64,000 nucleotides of DNA from assembly GCF_002113125.1 (NCBI RefSeq), contig NZ_NEJP01000008.1, forward strand, positions 186,001 through 250,000, given 5' to 3'. Positions 30,026-40,049 of this stretch are shown one piece after another. The DNA comes from Pseudomonas sp. B20(2017) (lineage in GTDB: Bacteria; Pseudomonadota; Gammaproteobacteria; Pseudomonadales; Pseudomonadaceae). Each line of letters starts with the position of its first letter. Position 1 is the first letter of the stretch. Both the position numbers and the translations under genes were made by a program. Under the pieces are notes generated by a model that ran no database searches, was not told the DNA's origin, and was given only the letters and a program-made list of their open reading frames with translations.

Positions 30026-30508
30026 ATGAGTGCTTTTCACGACCTTAAGTTGACAGCCCTGGATGGTCAGGAGCTACCGCTGGCACCCTTCAAGGGCCAA
30101 GTCGTGCTGGTGGTCAACGTCGCCTCCAAATGCGGCTTGACCCCACAGTACGCGGCGCTGGAAAACCTTTATCAGCAATACAAAGGCAAAGGCTTCAGTG
30201 TGCTGGGCCTGCCGTGCAACCAGTTTGCCGGTCAGGAGCCGGGCAGTGAGCAGGAGATCCAGGAATTCTGCAGCCTCAACTATGGCGTGAGTTTTCCGTT
30301 GTCGAAAAAGCTCGAAGTCAACGGTCACGACCGTCATCAGCTGTACCGTCTGCTGGCGGGCGAGGGCGCGGAGTTTCCCGGTGACATCACCTGGAATTTC
30401 GAGAAATTCCTGCTCGGCAAGGACGGTCGGGTACTGGCCCGCTTCTCGCCGCGCACGGCGCCGGATGATCCTTCGGTGATTACGGCGATTGAAAAAGCCC
30501 TGAGTTGA
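30026..30508 (+). CDS. Glutathione/thioredoxin peroxidase
   Basis: 160-residue GPx-family peroxidase that reduces hydroperoxides. The catalytic set is present: peroxidatic C36 in NVASKCGLTPQ, Gln in LPCNQFAGQEPG and Trp in TWNFEKFL. It carries Cys, not selenocysteine, and the second Cys in PCNQF suggests thioredoxin-dependent recycling. It is a single-gene unit between two terminators, with no signal peptide. Confidence 0.94.
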   Translation: MSAFHDLKLTALDGQELPLAPFKGQVVLVVNVASKCGLTPQYAALENLYQQYKGKGFSVLGLPCNQFAGQEPGSEQEIQEFCSLNYGVSFPLSKKLEVNGHDRHQLYRLLAGEGAEFPGDITWNFEKFLLGKDGRVLARFSPRTAPDDPSVITAIEKALS

Positions 30509-30513
30509 AGCAC

Positions 30514-30547
30514 GAAAATCGCAGCCATTGAGCTGCGATTTTTTTCG
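30514..30547 (+). terminator. Intrinsic terminator after the peroxidase
   Basis: AAAATCGCAGC-CATTGA-GCTGCGATTTT with a T run continuing, immediately after the stop. Confidence 0.92.
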
Positions 30548-30665
30548 CCTGCCTTTTGACCCTTAATCATTCAGATCAATAGTGCTATCGGGCGTTTGAA
30601 ACTCCGCATATTATCGCCGTCATATGAATTGCGTGCCCGTCGATCAATTTTTCGTGGAGCTTCCC

Positions 30666-31769
30666 ATGCCCGTGCAAGCCCTGTTCAAACCGTTCCAGCT
30701 CGGTGCTCTCGAACTGCCGACCCGCGTGGTCATGGCGCCGATGACCCGTTCGTTCTCCCCGGGCGGCGTGCCCAATTCCAAAGTGATCGAATACTACCGT
30801 CGTCGCGCGGCGGCCGGTGTCGGCCTGATCATCACCGAAGGCACCACCGTCGGTCACCAGGCTTCCAACGGTTACCCGAACGTGCCGCACTTCTACGGTG
30901 AAGCCGCGCTGGCCGGCTGGAAGAAAGTCGTGGACGCGGTACACGCCGAAGGCGGCAAGATCGTTCCGCAACTCTGGCACGTCGGCAATGTACGCCGTCT
31001 GGGCACCGATCCGGACGCGAGCGTGCCGGGTTATGGCCCGTCTGAAAAACTTAAAGACGGTCAGGTCGTGGTGCACGGCATGACCAGACAGGACATTCAG
31101 GACGTGATCGCAGCCTTCGCCCAAGCGGCGAAAGATGCCCAAAGCATCGGCATGGACGGCGTGGAAATCCACGGCGCCCACGGTTACCTGATCGACCAGT
31201 TCTTCTGGGAAGGCAGCAACCAGCGCACCGACGAATACGGTGGCAGCCTGGCCAACCGTTCGCGTTTCGCCATCGAGCTGATTCAGGCTGTGCGTGCGGC
31301 GGTGGGCGAAGGCTTCCCGATCATCTTCCGTTTCTCGCAGTGGAAACAGCAGGACTACACCGCGCGTCTGGTGCAAACCTCTGAGGCACTGGGTGAATTC
31401 CTCAAGCCGTTGTCCGACGCCGGGGTGGATATTTTCCACTGCTCGACGCGCCGTTTCTGGGAGCCTGAGTTTGACGGCTCCGACCTGAATCTGGCCGGCT
31501 GGACACGCAAGCTGACCGGCAAACCGACCATCACCGTCGGCAGCGTCGGCCTCGATGGCGAGTTCCTGCAGTTCATGGTCAACACCGACAAGGTCGCGCA
31601 ACCGGCCAGTCTGGAGAAACTGCTGGAGCGTCTGAACAACGACGAGTTCGATCTGGTGGCAGTGGGGCGTGCGCTGTTGGTCGATCCGGACTGGGCGCAG
31701 AAAGTGCGCGAAGGCCGCGAGCAGGACATTCTGCCGTTCAGCCGTGAGGCGTTGATGACGCTGGTTTGA
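30666..31769 (+). CDS. Old Yellow Enzyme family NADH:flavin oxidoreductase
   Basis: 367-residue FMN enzyme of the OYE family (XenB/NemA-like), which reduces activated alkenes, nitrate esters and nitroaromatics. The start is the ATG at 30666 (MPVQALFKPF), with TGGAGC upstream. Visible family blocks are MAPMTRS, the substrate-binding pair in EIHGAHGYLIDQF, NQRTDEYGGS, and VGRALLVDP near the phosphate-binding end. Its last 32 bases overlap the convergent glycosyltransferase gene. The natural substrate is unknown. Confidence 0.9.
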   Translation: MPVQALFKPFQLGALELPTRVVMAPMTRSFSPGGVPNSKVIEYYRRRAAAGVGLIITEGTTVGHQASNGYPNVPHFYGEAALAGWKKVVDAVHAEGGKIVPQLWHVGNVRRLGTDPDASVPGYGPSEKLKDGQVVVHGMTRQDIQDVIAAFAQAAKDAQSIGMDGVEIHGAHGYLIDQFFWEGSNQRTDEYGGSLANRSRFAIELIQAVRAAVGEGFPIIFRFSQWKQQDYTARLVQTSEALGEFLKPLSDAGVDIFHCSTRRFWEPEFDGSDLNLAGWTRKLTGKPTITVGSVGLDGEFLQFMVNTDKVAQPASLEKLLERLNNDEFDLVAVGRALLVDPDWAQKVREGREQDILPFSREALMTLV

Positions 31770-32934
31770 TCGCCGTGGGTGGCTTGTCGCGCAGGTCGCG
31801 GCAAGCTCCCAGCAAATGATTTTCAAACTGTTCGACGATGGCCGCCCAACCCTGGCGGCTGGCGTGCTGGCGTGCGTTCAGGCGTACGCAGCGCAACCTT
31901 TCGTCCTCCTCCAGCAGCCACGCGGCTGCCTCGCAGAACGCCTCTTCATCCCCGGGCATCGCCAGCACGCCGTTGTAGCCATGGCGGATATGCTGGGCCG
32001 CAGCCGCCTGATCGTAAGCCACCACCCCAAGGCCTGAGGCCAGCGCTTCCAGCACGACGTTGCCGAAGGTTTCGGTCAGGCTCGGAAACAGAAACACATC
32101 CCCCGACGCATAGTGCGCCGCCAGCGCTTCGCCGCGTTGCGAGCCGCAGAAAATGGCCTCGGGCAGTTCCTTTTCCAGTGCCATTCGTTGCGGCCCGTCG
32201 CCGACCACGATCAGCTTCAGGTTGCGCTGTGGATAAGTGCCGGCGAGCTTTTCGAAACTGCGCTTGAGCAGGCCGAGGTTCTTCTCCGGCGCCAGGCGTC
32301 CTACGTGAATGACAGCAATGTCCCGCTCGCCGAGACCCCATTGCTCACGCAAGGCATTCAGGCGTTTGGCCGGGTGAAACAACTGACTGTCGACACCCCG
32401 GGACAGCAGCGCCAAGCGTTCGAAATGCCGACGCTCCAGTTCCAGGCGCTGGCTGACGCTCGGCACCAGCGTCAGGGCCGAGCGATTGTGAAACCAGCGC
32501 AGATAGTGGGTGAGCAAACGCGTCAGCAAACCCAGCCCGTACTGGTGGGTGTATTGCTGAAAATTGGTGTGAAAGCCGCTGACCACGGCAATTCCCAGAC
32601 GCCGTGCTGCGCGCAACGCCGACAGCCCGAGCGGACCTTCGGTGGCAATATAGAGCACGTCCGGGCGCTGGCGCGTCCAGCGTCGCAACAGTTTGTGCAT
32701 CGACGACTGCCCCCATTGCAACCCCGGATAACCCGGCAACGGCCAGCCTCGGCACAGCAGTAGCGAGTCGTCTTCAGTGCGCTGCGGATCGTCAGCCTGA
32801 CGCGGTCGCACCAGTTCCACCCGATGCCCGCGTGCGCGCAAGCCGTCGCACAAGCGGCCAAGGGTATTGGCCACGCCGTTGATTTCCGGTGGGAAGGTTT
32901 CGCTGATGAGGGTGATATGTAGAGCTGTCGTCAT
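31738..32934 (-). CDS. GT4 family glycosyltransferase
   Basis: 398-residue retaining GT-B glycosyltransferase resembling GDP-mannose-dependent alpha-mannosyltransferases. The N-terminal acceptor domain begins ITLISETFPPEINGVANTL. The C-terminal GT4 domain has HVGRLAPEKN and the E-x7-E donor motif ETFGNVVLE. No membrane segment is evident, so it probably acts at the cytoplasmic face. It stands alone, convergent with the OYE gene. The acceptor (a glycolipid or polysaccharide) cannot be told. Confidence 0.82.
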   Translation of the reverse strand: MTTALHITLISETFPPEINGVANTLGRLCDGLRARGHRVELVRPRQADDPQRTEDDSLLLCRGWPLPGYPGLQWGQSSMHKLLRRWTRQRPDVLYIATEGPLGLSALRAARRLGIAVVSGFHTNFQQYTHQYGLGLLTRLLTHYLRWFHNRSALTLVPSVSQRLELERRHFERLALLSRGVDSQLFHPAKRLNALREQWGLGERDIAVIHVGRLAPEKNLGLLKRSFEKLAGTYPQRNLKLIVVGDGPQRMALEKELPEAIFCGSQRGEALAAHYASGDVFLFPSLTETFGNVVLEALASGLGVVAYDQAAAAQHIRHGYNGVLAMPGDEEAFCEAAAWLLEEDERLRCVRLNARQHASRQGWAAIVEQFENHLLGACRDLRDKPPTAIKPASSTPHG

Positions 32935-33071
32935 GACCTCAGTGTCGGCTGAGGCTATGTCGTCATTGTGTCGGGTTGATGATGGATTGATGACAGGCTT
33001 TTTTGGCAGGGCCTCAACATTTTGAGGAGGCGGTCGTTAGCCTTTCGAATACTTCAATCAGGGAAAGAGTC

Positions 33072-33647
33072 ATGACTGAAAATGCTTATGCGCCGCCTGA
33101 GGCGAATCTTTTGAGCGAGGATGTACAAGCGAGCGGGTTTTACGTGGTCGCCCGCTGGAAGTTCATTTTGCTGTCGGTGCTCAGTTTCGGTTTGTACTTC
33201 TACTACTGGTCTTACAAGAACTGGAGTCTGTACAAGCAGCGGACCCAGGAAGAATCGTGGCCGCTGGCCCGAGGACTGTTTTACATCTTCTTCGTCCACC
33301 GGCTTTTCCGTCAGGCCGACAAGGCCATCCACGACAGCGGGCGCAAGTCAGATTGGGACCTCGAACAGTGGGCGACAGTCTTTGTTGTATTGACGCTGGC
33401 TGCTGCGGTACTCGAAAAGCTATCCGGTCAATTCGAGAACCTGGCTTATCTGGCGGCATATGCTGTAGCCCTTTTGCCTGTCAGAGCCTATGTGGCCAGT
33501 GAAGGCCAGCGTCTGATCAACCTGGCCGCCAATGACCCTGAAGGTCAGAGCAACAATCGCCTCAACGTCTGGAACTTCCTGATCATCGTGCCAGGTCTTG
33601 TGTTATGGGCGCTGGTGCTGTTGGGCTTGTGGGTCATTTATCGCTGA
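33072..33647 (+). CDS. Small multi-pass membrane protein (DUF4234-like)
   Basis: 191 residues from the ATG at 33072 (MTENAYAPPEAN), which has GGGAAAGAG upstream. A short Pro/Ala-rich cytoplasmic N terminus is followed by three or four hydrophobic segments (about 33-50, 78-90, 102-140 as a pair, and 170-190). The N-terminal pattern with APPEA and the FYYWSYKNW stretch is common in small pseudomonad membrane proteins of unknown function. No catalytic motif is seen. Confidence 0.75.
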   Translation: MTENAYAPPEANLLSEDVQASGFYVVARWKFILLSVLSFGLYFYYWSYKNWSLYKQRTQEESWPLARGLFYIFFVHRLFRQADKAIHDSGRKSDWDLEQWATVFVVLTLAAAVLEKLSGQFENLAYLAAYAVALLPVRAYVASEGQRLINLAANDPEGQSNNRLNVWNFLIIVPGLVLWALVLLGLWVIYR

Positions 33648-33671
33648 GGCGATACGAATCCGGGGCGGGGT

Positions 33672-34427
33672 TCAGGCCTTTTCCTGAACCAGCGCCTCGG
33701 CCCCGCGCTCGCGCACCCAGAACAACGTAGCGCCCGCCACGGCCGCTGGCATCATCAGGATGTTGACCAGCGGAATCAGCAACACCAGATAGACGATTCC
33801 GCCGAAACTCATGCTCTGCCAGCGCTTCTGGCGCAGCCAGGCGAGCATCTCGTTCCAGCCCAGTTTGTGGTTGTCCGCCGGGTAGTCGATGTACTGGATT
33901 GCCATCATCCACACTCCGAACAGCAACCACAGCGGTGCGGCGACGAGGTTCACCACCGGGATGAACGAAAGGATGAACAGGCCGATCGCCCGGGGCAGGA
34001 AGTAACCGAGTTTGCGCATTTCCCGGGCCAGTGTGCGCGGGATCATGGCGATCAGTTCGCCCCAGCTGAAGGCCGGGAAGTCGTCGGTGCCACGCACCAC
34101 CACTTCAACCTTTTCCGCGAGGAAGCCGTTGAACGGCGCGGCGATCACGTTGGCCAGCATCGTGAAGGTGAAGAACACCATCAGCGCCACCAGCACCACG
34201 AACAGCGGCCACAGGATGTAGCTGAGGAAACTCAGCCATTCGGGCAGCGACGGCATCAGCGTGTCGACCCACAGGCTGAACTGGTGGCCGGCCAGATAGA
34301 TCAATCCGACGAACAGCACCAGGTTGATGGCCAGCGGCAGCAGCACGAACAGGCGCAGGCCCGGACTCAAGACCAGTTTGAGGCCTTCGCGCAGGTATTG
34401 CGGGCCGGACAGAACAGGGGCGGGCAT
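33672..34427 (-). CDS. cysZ: Sulfate transporter CysZ
   Basis: 251-residue inner-membrane protein of the EI24/CysZ family that brings sulfate into the cytoplasm for assimilation. Four or more hydrophobic segments and the conserved PLAINLVLF and [11 protein letters not shown] blocks are seen. The start at 34427 has GGAGC upstream. It is transcribed alone, 9 kb from cysD-cysNC, and divergent from trxB. Confidence 0.9.
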   Translation of the reverse strand: MPAPVLSGPQYLREGLKLVLSPGLRLFVLLPLAINLVLFVGLIYLAGHQFSLWVDTLMPSLPEWLSFLSYILWPLFVVLVALMVFFTFTMLANVIAAPFNGFLAEKVEVVVRGTDDFPAFSWGELIAMIPRTLAREMRKLGYFLPRAIGLFILSFIPVVNLVAAPLWLLFGVWMMAIQYIDYPADNHKLGWNEMLAWLRQKRWQSMSFGGIVYLVLLIPLVNILMMPAAVAGATLFWVRERGAEALVQEKA

Positions 34428-35700
<1,273 letters not shown>

Positions 35701-35712
35701 GATCGCAGAAAC

Positions 35713-35742
35713 AAAAAAACCGGCCAATTGGCCGGTTTTTTG
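35713..35742 (+). terminator. Intrinsic terminator after trxB
   Basis: The perfect palindrome ACCGGCCAATTGGCCGGT, flanked by A and T runs, works in either direction. It lies 13 bases after the trxB stop. Confidence 0.93.
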
Positions 35743-35773
35743 TGCCCGATTTTCAGAAACCACACAGTTCCAG

Positions 35774-35864
35774 TGTGGGAGCGGGCTTGCTCGCGAATGC
35801 GTCGTGTCAGGCAGTATTTTGGGTGACTGACACACGGCTTTCGCGAGCAAGCTCGCTCCCACAG
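35774..35864. repeat. Paired REP element
   Basis: TGTGGGAGCGGGCTTGCTCG on the left and CGAGCAAGCTCGCTCCCACA on the right, facing each other between trxB and the convergent HopJ-like gene. Confidence 0.88.
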
Positions 35865-35886
35865 GGGATTGTGATTGGCTTTGGAA

Positions 35887-36225
35887 TCAGCGGCGGGTCA
35901 GCGGTTGCGCATCGAATTTCACGCCCGCCAGACCGTGCTGGATCAGGGCACGGATATTGCCGTGATCGCTGCCTTCAGGCGTTGCCACGACCGAGCGGTA
36001 GTGTTCGCCGAACGCCAGCAGCGCTTCTTCATCGCTCAAGCCTTCCAGCAGCGCCAGACCCAGGGTCTTGCACGAACCTTCGTTCTGCCCGGCCGCGTTT
36101 TCCACGCCGCCATTGTTGAACGCCTGAGGCTGGTAGTCGTAACCGGCGGCGATGAAGGCCAGGGTGTCGGCAAAAACGTGTTCGCCGCTCTTGAGGCTGG
36201 CGCGCAGGGTGTTCAGATCACTCAT
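35887..36225 (-). CDS. HopJ-type protein
   Basis: 112-residue protein of the HopJ family (named after a P. syringae type III effector candidate). Conserved parts include the start LNTLRASLKSGEHVFADTLAFI and the middle YQPQAFNNG with GSCKTLGLALLE. Homologues are widespread in non-pathogens, so an effector role here is unlikely. It overlaps the DUF1244 stop region by eight bases and is probably the last gene of the folM-folE-folX-DUF1244 string. Function unknown. Confidence 0.85.
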   Translation of the reverse strand: MSDLNTLRASLKSGEHVFADTLAFIAAGYDYQPQAFNNGGVENAAGQNEGSCKTLGLALLEGLSDEEALLAFGEHYRSVVATPEGSDHGNIRALIQHGLAGVKFDAQPLTRR

Positions 36226-36514
36226 GGGGTTTTCCTTTGGCGAACGCCGCTTGTTGTTCGGCGCTGGCTTCTTGCTGATATTGGGCTTTCCAGTCGGCGT
36301 ACGGCATGCCGTAAACCACTTCGCGGGCGTCGTCGAGGCTGACCTCGATCCGGCGCTCGTCAGCCTCGGCCTTGTACCACTTGGACAGGCAGTTGCGGCA
36401 GAACCCGGCGAGGTTCATCAGGTCGATGTTCTGCACGTCCTTGCGGCTGTCCAGGTGGGCGACCAGCCGGCGGAAGGCGGCGGCTTCGAGTTCGAGGCGT
36501 TGTTGCTCGGTCAT
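36218..36514 (-). CDS. DUF1244 protein
   Basis: 98 residues from the ATG at 36514 (MTEQQRLELEAA). DUF1244 family with the conserved core IDLMNLAGFCRNCLSKWY, whose Cys pair (C-x2-C) could bind metal, followed by GMPYADWKAQYQ. Cytoplasmic; no signal or membrane segment. It lies 68 bases after folX and overlaps the HopJ-like gene. Function unknown. Confidence 0.85.
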   Translation of the reverse strand: MTEQQRLELEAAAFRRLVAHLDSRKDVQNIDLMNLAGFCRNCLSKWYKAEADERRIEVSLDDAREVVYGMPYADWKAQYQQEASAEQQAAFAKGKPHE

Positions 36515-36582
36515 GATGGGCTCTGTGCAGTCAAATCGTGGCGCGGATGATAAAAGTCTGACGCCCGGAGCGCCAGACACGT

Positions 36583-36954
36583 TCAGCGGCTGGCGGCGAG
36601 GGTGATCGACACCGATTCGGCAAAACGCAAGGCATGCGGCTTGTCGACTTCGACTTCGGCGTACAGCACCGATTCGTTGGCCATCACCAGATCCAGCAGC
36701 TCCTGAGTGAGACGTTCGAGCAGCGCGAAGCGATTGCCTTCCACGTGGGCGATGATCGCTTTGGTGATGGTGCGGTAGTTCAGCGCGTGGTCGATGTCGT
36801 TGTCACGCACCGCTTCCTGCGCGGCGTACAGGATGGTCAGGTTGATCAGCACATCCTGCTTGTTGAGGATTTCGTCCTCGTTGATCCCGATAAAGGTACG
36901 CAAGCGCAGATCCTTGACCCGGATGCGCGCCATTCCCGGTTGAAGTTGTGGCAT
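36583..36954 (-). CDS. folX: Dihydroneopterin triphosphate 2'-epimerase
   Basis: 123-residue FolB/FolX-fold enzyme epimerising dihydroneopterin triphosphate to the monapterin form. It is placed directly after folE (ATG overlapping the folE end region) and with folM nearby. This trio makes tetrahydromonapterin, the cofactor of phenylalanine hydroxylase in pseudomonads. FolX rather than FolB is chosen from the neighbours and the motif [13 protein letters not shown]. Confidence 0.9.
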   Translation of the reverse strand: MPQLQPGMARIRVKDLRLRTFIGINEDEILNKQDVLINLTILYAAQEAVRDNDIDHALNYRTITKAIIAHVEGNRFALLERLTQELLDLVMANESVLYAEVEVDKPHALRFAESVSITLAASR

Positions 36955-37515
36955 TTACTTGCTCCGTCCAATCAATTGCAGGAACTCCTGGCGGGTGTTG
37001 CTCGACTCGCGGAAGGCGCCGAGCATGACCGAGGTGTTCATGGTCGAATTCTGTTTCTCGACACCGCGCATCATCATGCACATGTGCCGGGCTTCGATGA
37101 CCACCGCGACACCGGCGGCATCGGTGACTTGCTGGACCGCCTCGGCGATCTGGCGGGTGAGATTTTCCTGGATCTGCAGGCGGCGGGCGAACATGTCCAC
37201 CAGTCGCGCGATCTTCGACAACCCCAGCACCTTGCCCGTCGGAATATAAGCCACATGGGCCTTGCCGATGAAGGGCAGCAGGTGATGTTCGCACAACGAA
37301 TAGAGCTCGATGTCGGCGACGATGATCATCTCGTCGGTGTCGGAGGCAAACAGCGCGCCATTGACGATCTCGTCGACGCTCTGTTCGTAGCCGTGACACA
37401 GATACTGCATGGCCTTGGCCGCCCGCACCGGCGTGTCGAGCAGTCCTTCGCGGTCAGGGTTTTCACCGAGACCGATCAGGATCTCACGGTAATTCTCTGG
37501 CAGGGAACGGGTCAT
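36955..37515 (-). CDS. folE: GTP cyclohydrolase I
   Basis: 186-residue enzyme converting GTP to dihydroneopterin triphosphate. Zinc ligands C75 and H78 lie in [10 protein letters not shown], with a third Cys in HMCMMMRG near 145. It forms the folM-folE-folX unit for tetrahydromonapterin. In P. putida one folE copy is light-inducible under PplR/LOV control, which is notable because a LitR/LOV pair lies 1.5-4 kb away here. Confidence 0.95.
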   Translation of the reverse strand: MTRSLPENYREILIGLGENPDREGLLDTPVRAAKAMQYLCHGYEQSVDEIVNGALFASDTDEMIIVADIELYSLCEHHLLPFIGKAHVAYIPTGKVLGLSKIARLVDMFARRLQIQENLTRQIAEAVQQVTDAAGVAVVIEARHMCMMMRGVEKQNSTMNTSVMLGAFRESSNTRQEFLQLIGRSK

Positions 37516-37537
37516 GGAGCATCCTCGCGGGGGCGTG

Positions 37538-38248
37538 TTACTTGACGTGCCGCCCGCCGTTGACGGTCAGGGTCGTGCCGGTGACATACGGGTTGTCGAG
37601 CAGATAGCGCAGGCTCTGATAGATCACTTCGCTGCCGGGTTCGATGCCCAGCGCGGACTTGGCCAGCGCCTTGGCGCGGTACGCCGCGTCGTCGTCGGGA
37701 TTGAACAATAGCAGGGCCGGTGCGATGCCGTTGACCTTGATTGACGGCGCGTACCGCGCGGCGAAGGACAACGTGAGGCTGTCGAGCCCGGCCTTGCTGG
37801 CGCAATAGCCAATGTGTTTGCTGCTGCCCTTGCGGGTGACGTCATCGCTGATGTGGATGATGTCGGCAGGGTTCGAACGTCGCAGCAATTCGGCGCAATG
37901 CAGGTTGATCAGGTACGGCGCCAGCATGTGAATGTTGAACATCCGGCTGAAGGCTTCGGCTTCGCCGTCACCGTTTTCCGCCAGCCACTCCGAGGCGTTG
38001 TGGACGATGGCGCGCAGGCTGTCGGTGTGGGTCTTCAGTTCGGTGATGAACGCGAGGATCGAGGCTTCGCTGGAAAAGTCCGCGTGCAACCCGAGGGCGC
38101 CCAGGTCCCGCAACGTCTTCACACCCGGTCGTTCGCTGCGGTAGGTGAAGATCACCCGATGACCGTCTTCCAGCAGACGCTGCGCGCAATGCAGGCCGAC
38201 CCGCTGGCCGGCGCCGGTGATGAGGATGGGAGCTGTGGGAGAGGTCAT
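37538..38248 (-). CDS. folM: Dihydromonapterin reductase
   Basis: 236-residue short-chain dehydrogenase that reduces dihydromonapterin (and dihydrofolate weakly) with NADPH. The N-terminal [11 protein letters not shown] motif and active-site Y-x3-K in GYCASKAGL are visible. It lies 22 bases upstream of folE on the same strand, so it probably heads the folM-folE-folX-DUF1244-hopJ string. The FolM assignment rests on this context plus the SDR sequence. Confidence 0.9.
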   Translation of the reverse strand: MTSPTAPILITGAGQRVGLHCAQRLLEDGHRVIFTYRSERPGVKTLRDLGALGLHADFSSEASILAFITELKTHTDSLRAIVHNASEWLAENGDGEAEAFSRMFNIHMLAPYLINLHCAELLRRSNPADIIHISDDVTRKGSSKHIGYCASKAGLDSLTLSFAARYAPSIKVNGIAPALLLFNPDDDAAYRAKALAKSALGIEPGSEVIYQSLRYLLDNPYVTGTTLTVNGGRHVK

Positions 38249-38304
38249 GTACGGCTCGCGTCGAAGTCAGAGCAAAAACTATAACAGCGACGCGAGCGAC
38301 GGCT

Positions 38305-38874
38305 TCAGCGATTTTGCGTGGAGGGCGCGGCAGGCAACGGGCGTGCGGGCACCGGATTGAGCCAGCCGGCCAGCAGGCGGGTCGACAGCGGAATGAAGAA
38401 GTAGACCATCAACGGGGTCAGGCACAGCGTGCTGACGAAGACTCGGGGAACCAGGCTCATTTCAGCGAGCAGCGGACCCAGCACGAAATTGAACAGCAGC
38501 GACACCGGAAAGAACGCCAGCCAGATCGCCACGGCCTGTTTCCAGCGCGGGGGGCGATGACCGGCGGCACCGAACCAGCCTTCGATCCCGCTGACCCGAT
38601 GTTCCGTCGGATGGGCAAACAGATCGCTGCCACGAGCCAGCCATGCGGTGCGCGATGCCGAATGTTCCCAGGCGTGCAGGGTCTGTTCGTCGACGAAGCG
38701 GAAAATGATCTGGAATTCATCGTCGCCCGGAGGCGGGGCCAGTACGCCGGAACCAAGGTAACCAGGGAAGTCGGTGGCCAGTTGTTCGCCTTCGCGCAGC
38801 CAGGCGATCAGATCCTGATAACGACCATTGGCGACACGACGCGCGACCATCAGCGTGACGGGGGAAGTAGACAT
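38305..38874 (-). CDS. ABM-domain membrane protein
   Basis: 189 residues from the ATG at 38874 (MSTSPVTLMVAR). The N-terminal antibiotic-biosynthesis-monooxygenase-like ferredoxin fold (about residues 5-95) is followed by a C-terminal region with two or three membrane segments (about 115-175). Such ABM-membrane fusions are common but uncharacterised. It is divergent from the LitR-like regulator, with 173 bases between, and just upstream of folM, so it may belong to the same regulon. Confidence 0.8.
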   Translation of the reverse strand: MSTSPVTLMVARRVANGRYQDLIAWLREGEQLATDFPGYLGSGVLAPPPGDDEFQIIFRFVDEQTLHAWEHSASRTAWLARGSDLFAHPTEHRVSGIEGWFGAAGHRPPRWKQAVAIWLAFFPVSLLFNFVLGPLLAEMSLVPRVFVSTLCLTPLMVYFFIPLSTRLLAGWLNPVPARPLPAAPSTQNR

Positions 38875-39047
38875 TGTGTATCTCCGTATTGCATGTGCGT
38901 CGCTCCGGGTAGGAGTTTCGCCTGACGCAGCGCCGGGGTAGAGGGCTGCGTTTTTCGACAAGCAAGGATTATTCCTCATTTTCGTGACGAACCAGAGACT
39001 TTCGTCCCACTTCATCGCTTGAACCGGTCGGGGGCATCAGGAGTAGA

Positions 39048-40046
39048 ATGGGATCCAACTACGCCAACTGGGACGTACCCGCATACATGCCTGTCATGAC
39101 AGACGTTCGCCCTGCTTCGCAGGCATCTGTTGCGCTGGAGCGCGAAGAGCTTTTTCCGATACGTGAAGTGGCGCGTCTGACCGGGGTCAACCCGGTCACG
39201 CTGCGCGCATGGGAACGCCGCTATGGATTGATCCAGCCGACACGCACCGAAAGTGGGCATCGGCTGTATTCGATGACCGATATCGAGCGCGTTCGCAGCA
39301 TCGTCGACTGGATTGATCGCGGTGTCGCGGTGAGCAAGGTCGGCAAGATCCTGGCCAAGACCGAGCCGATGAAAGCGCTGGCGCACATCATTCCCGATGA
39401 TCTGGTTCAGGCGGACTATCTCCAGTGGCAGGAACAAGTCCAGCGAGCAGTCAGCTCATTCGACGATCAGTTGCTCGATCGCGTCTATGGCCAGATTTTC
39501 TCGTCGTATGCCTTGCCTGTCGTTTTTCAGGACATCCTGATGCCGCTGTGGCTGCAAATGCTGCAGCGCCAGGACGCGTTCGGACAGACCAGCGAGTGGC
39601 TGTTCTTCGACGGTTTTCTGAGAGCGAAGGTGCTTCAGCGCATCGTCGTGCTGCGCGGCTCGCAACCGCGCAAAGTCATCGTCAGCGCGCTGGCCGGTCA
39701 ATGTCGTGAGCTGGAATTGCTGGTGGCGGCGCTGTTTCTCAGTGGCAATGACGCGGGCGTTCGTGTACTCACCACCGGGCAGCCATTTGATGAGCTGACA
39801 CTGGTGTGCGAGAAAATCAAACCACAGGCACTGGTGCTGTTTTCCAATCACGCGCCTGCACCCGAGCTGCCCCGGCGCCTGAACCGTCTGGCGCTGAGTC
39901 TTGATTGTCAGTTGTTGCTGGCGGGCGATGCTGCCGATCTGGCGCAGGACAGCCTGGCCGGATCATCGGTCGGCTGTCTGGGCAATGAGGGGGCGACCAT
40001 GCGCCAGCGCATGAATCAGTTTCTGGCGGGGACGCTGGATACCTGA
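39048..40046 (+). CDS. LitR/PplR-type MerR regulator, B12 site not conserved
   Basis: 332-residue MerR regulator with DNA-binding domain at about 38-110 (IREVARLTGVNPVTLRAWERRYG), then a helical bundle and a Rossmann-like cobalamin-binding fold as in CarH/LitR. The cobalamin contacts seem lost. Where CarH-type proteins have Glu-His in the bundle I see EW (TSEWLFFDGFLRAK), and the GxQHxLG-like loop reads GQCRELE, without the His. This fits the class II LitR (PplR) described in P. putida, which works with LOV proteins rather than B12. The start has AGGAG 4 bases upstream. Confidence 0.85.
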   Translation: MGSNYANWDVPAYMPVMTDVRPASQASVALEREELFPIREVARLTGVNPVTLRAWERRYGLIQPTRTESGHRLYSMTDIERVRSIVDWIDRGVAVSKVGKILAKTEPMKALAHIIPDDLVQADYLQWQEQVQRAVSSFDDQLLDRVYGQIFSSYALPVVFQDILMPLWLQMLQRQDAFGQTSEWLFFDGFLRAKVLQRIVVLRGSQPRKVIVSALAGQCRELELLVAALFLSGNDAGVRVLTTGQPFDELTLVCEKIKPQALVLFSNHAPAPELPRRLNRLALSLDCQLLLAGDAADLAQDSLAGSSVGCLGNEGATMRQRMNQFLAGTLDT

Positions 40047-40049
40047 GAC

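Noticed and set aside
35887..36225. HopJ-like gene as evidence for a type III effector locus
   Set aside because: No chaperone, hrp box or secretion gene is nearby, and the gene overlaps a metabolic string; HopJ homologues are common in non-pathogens.
39060..39130. CATACATG/TGTCATGACA repeats in the first codons of the LitR-like gene as an autoregulatory site
   Set aside because: The match to the known PplR motif is poor, and the segment is inside the coding region after a good ribosome site at 39048.
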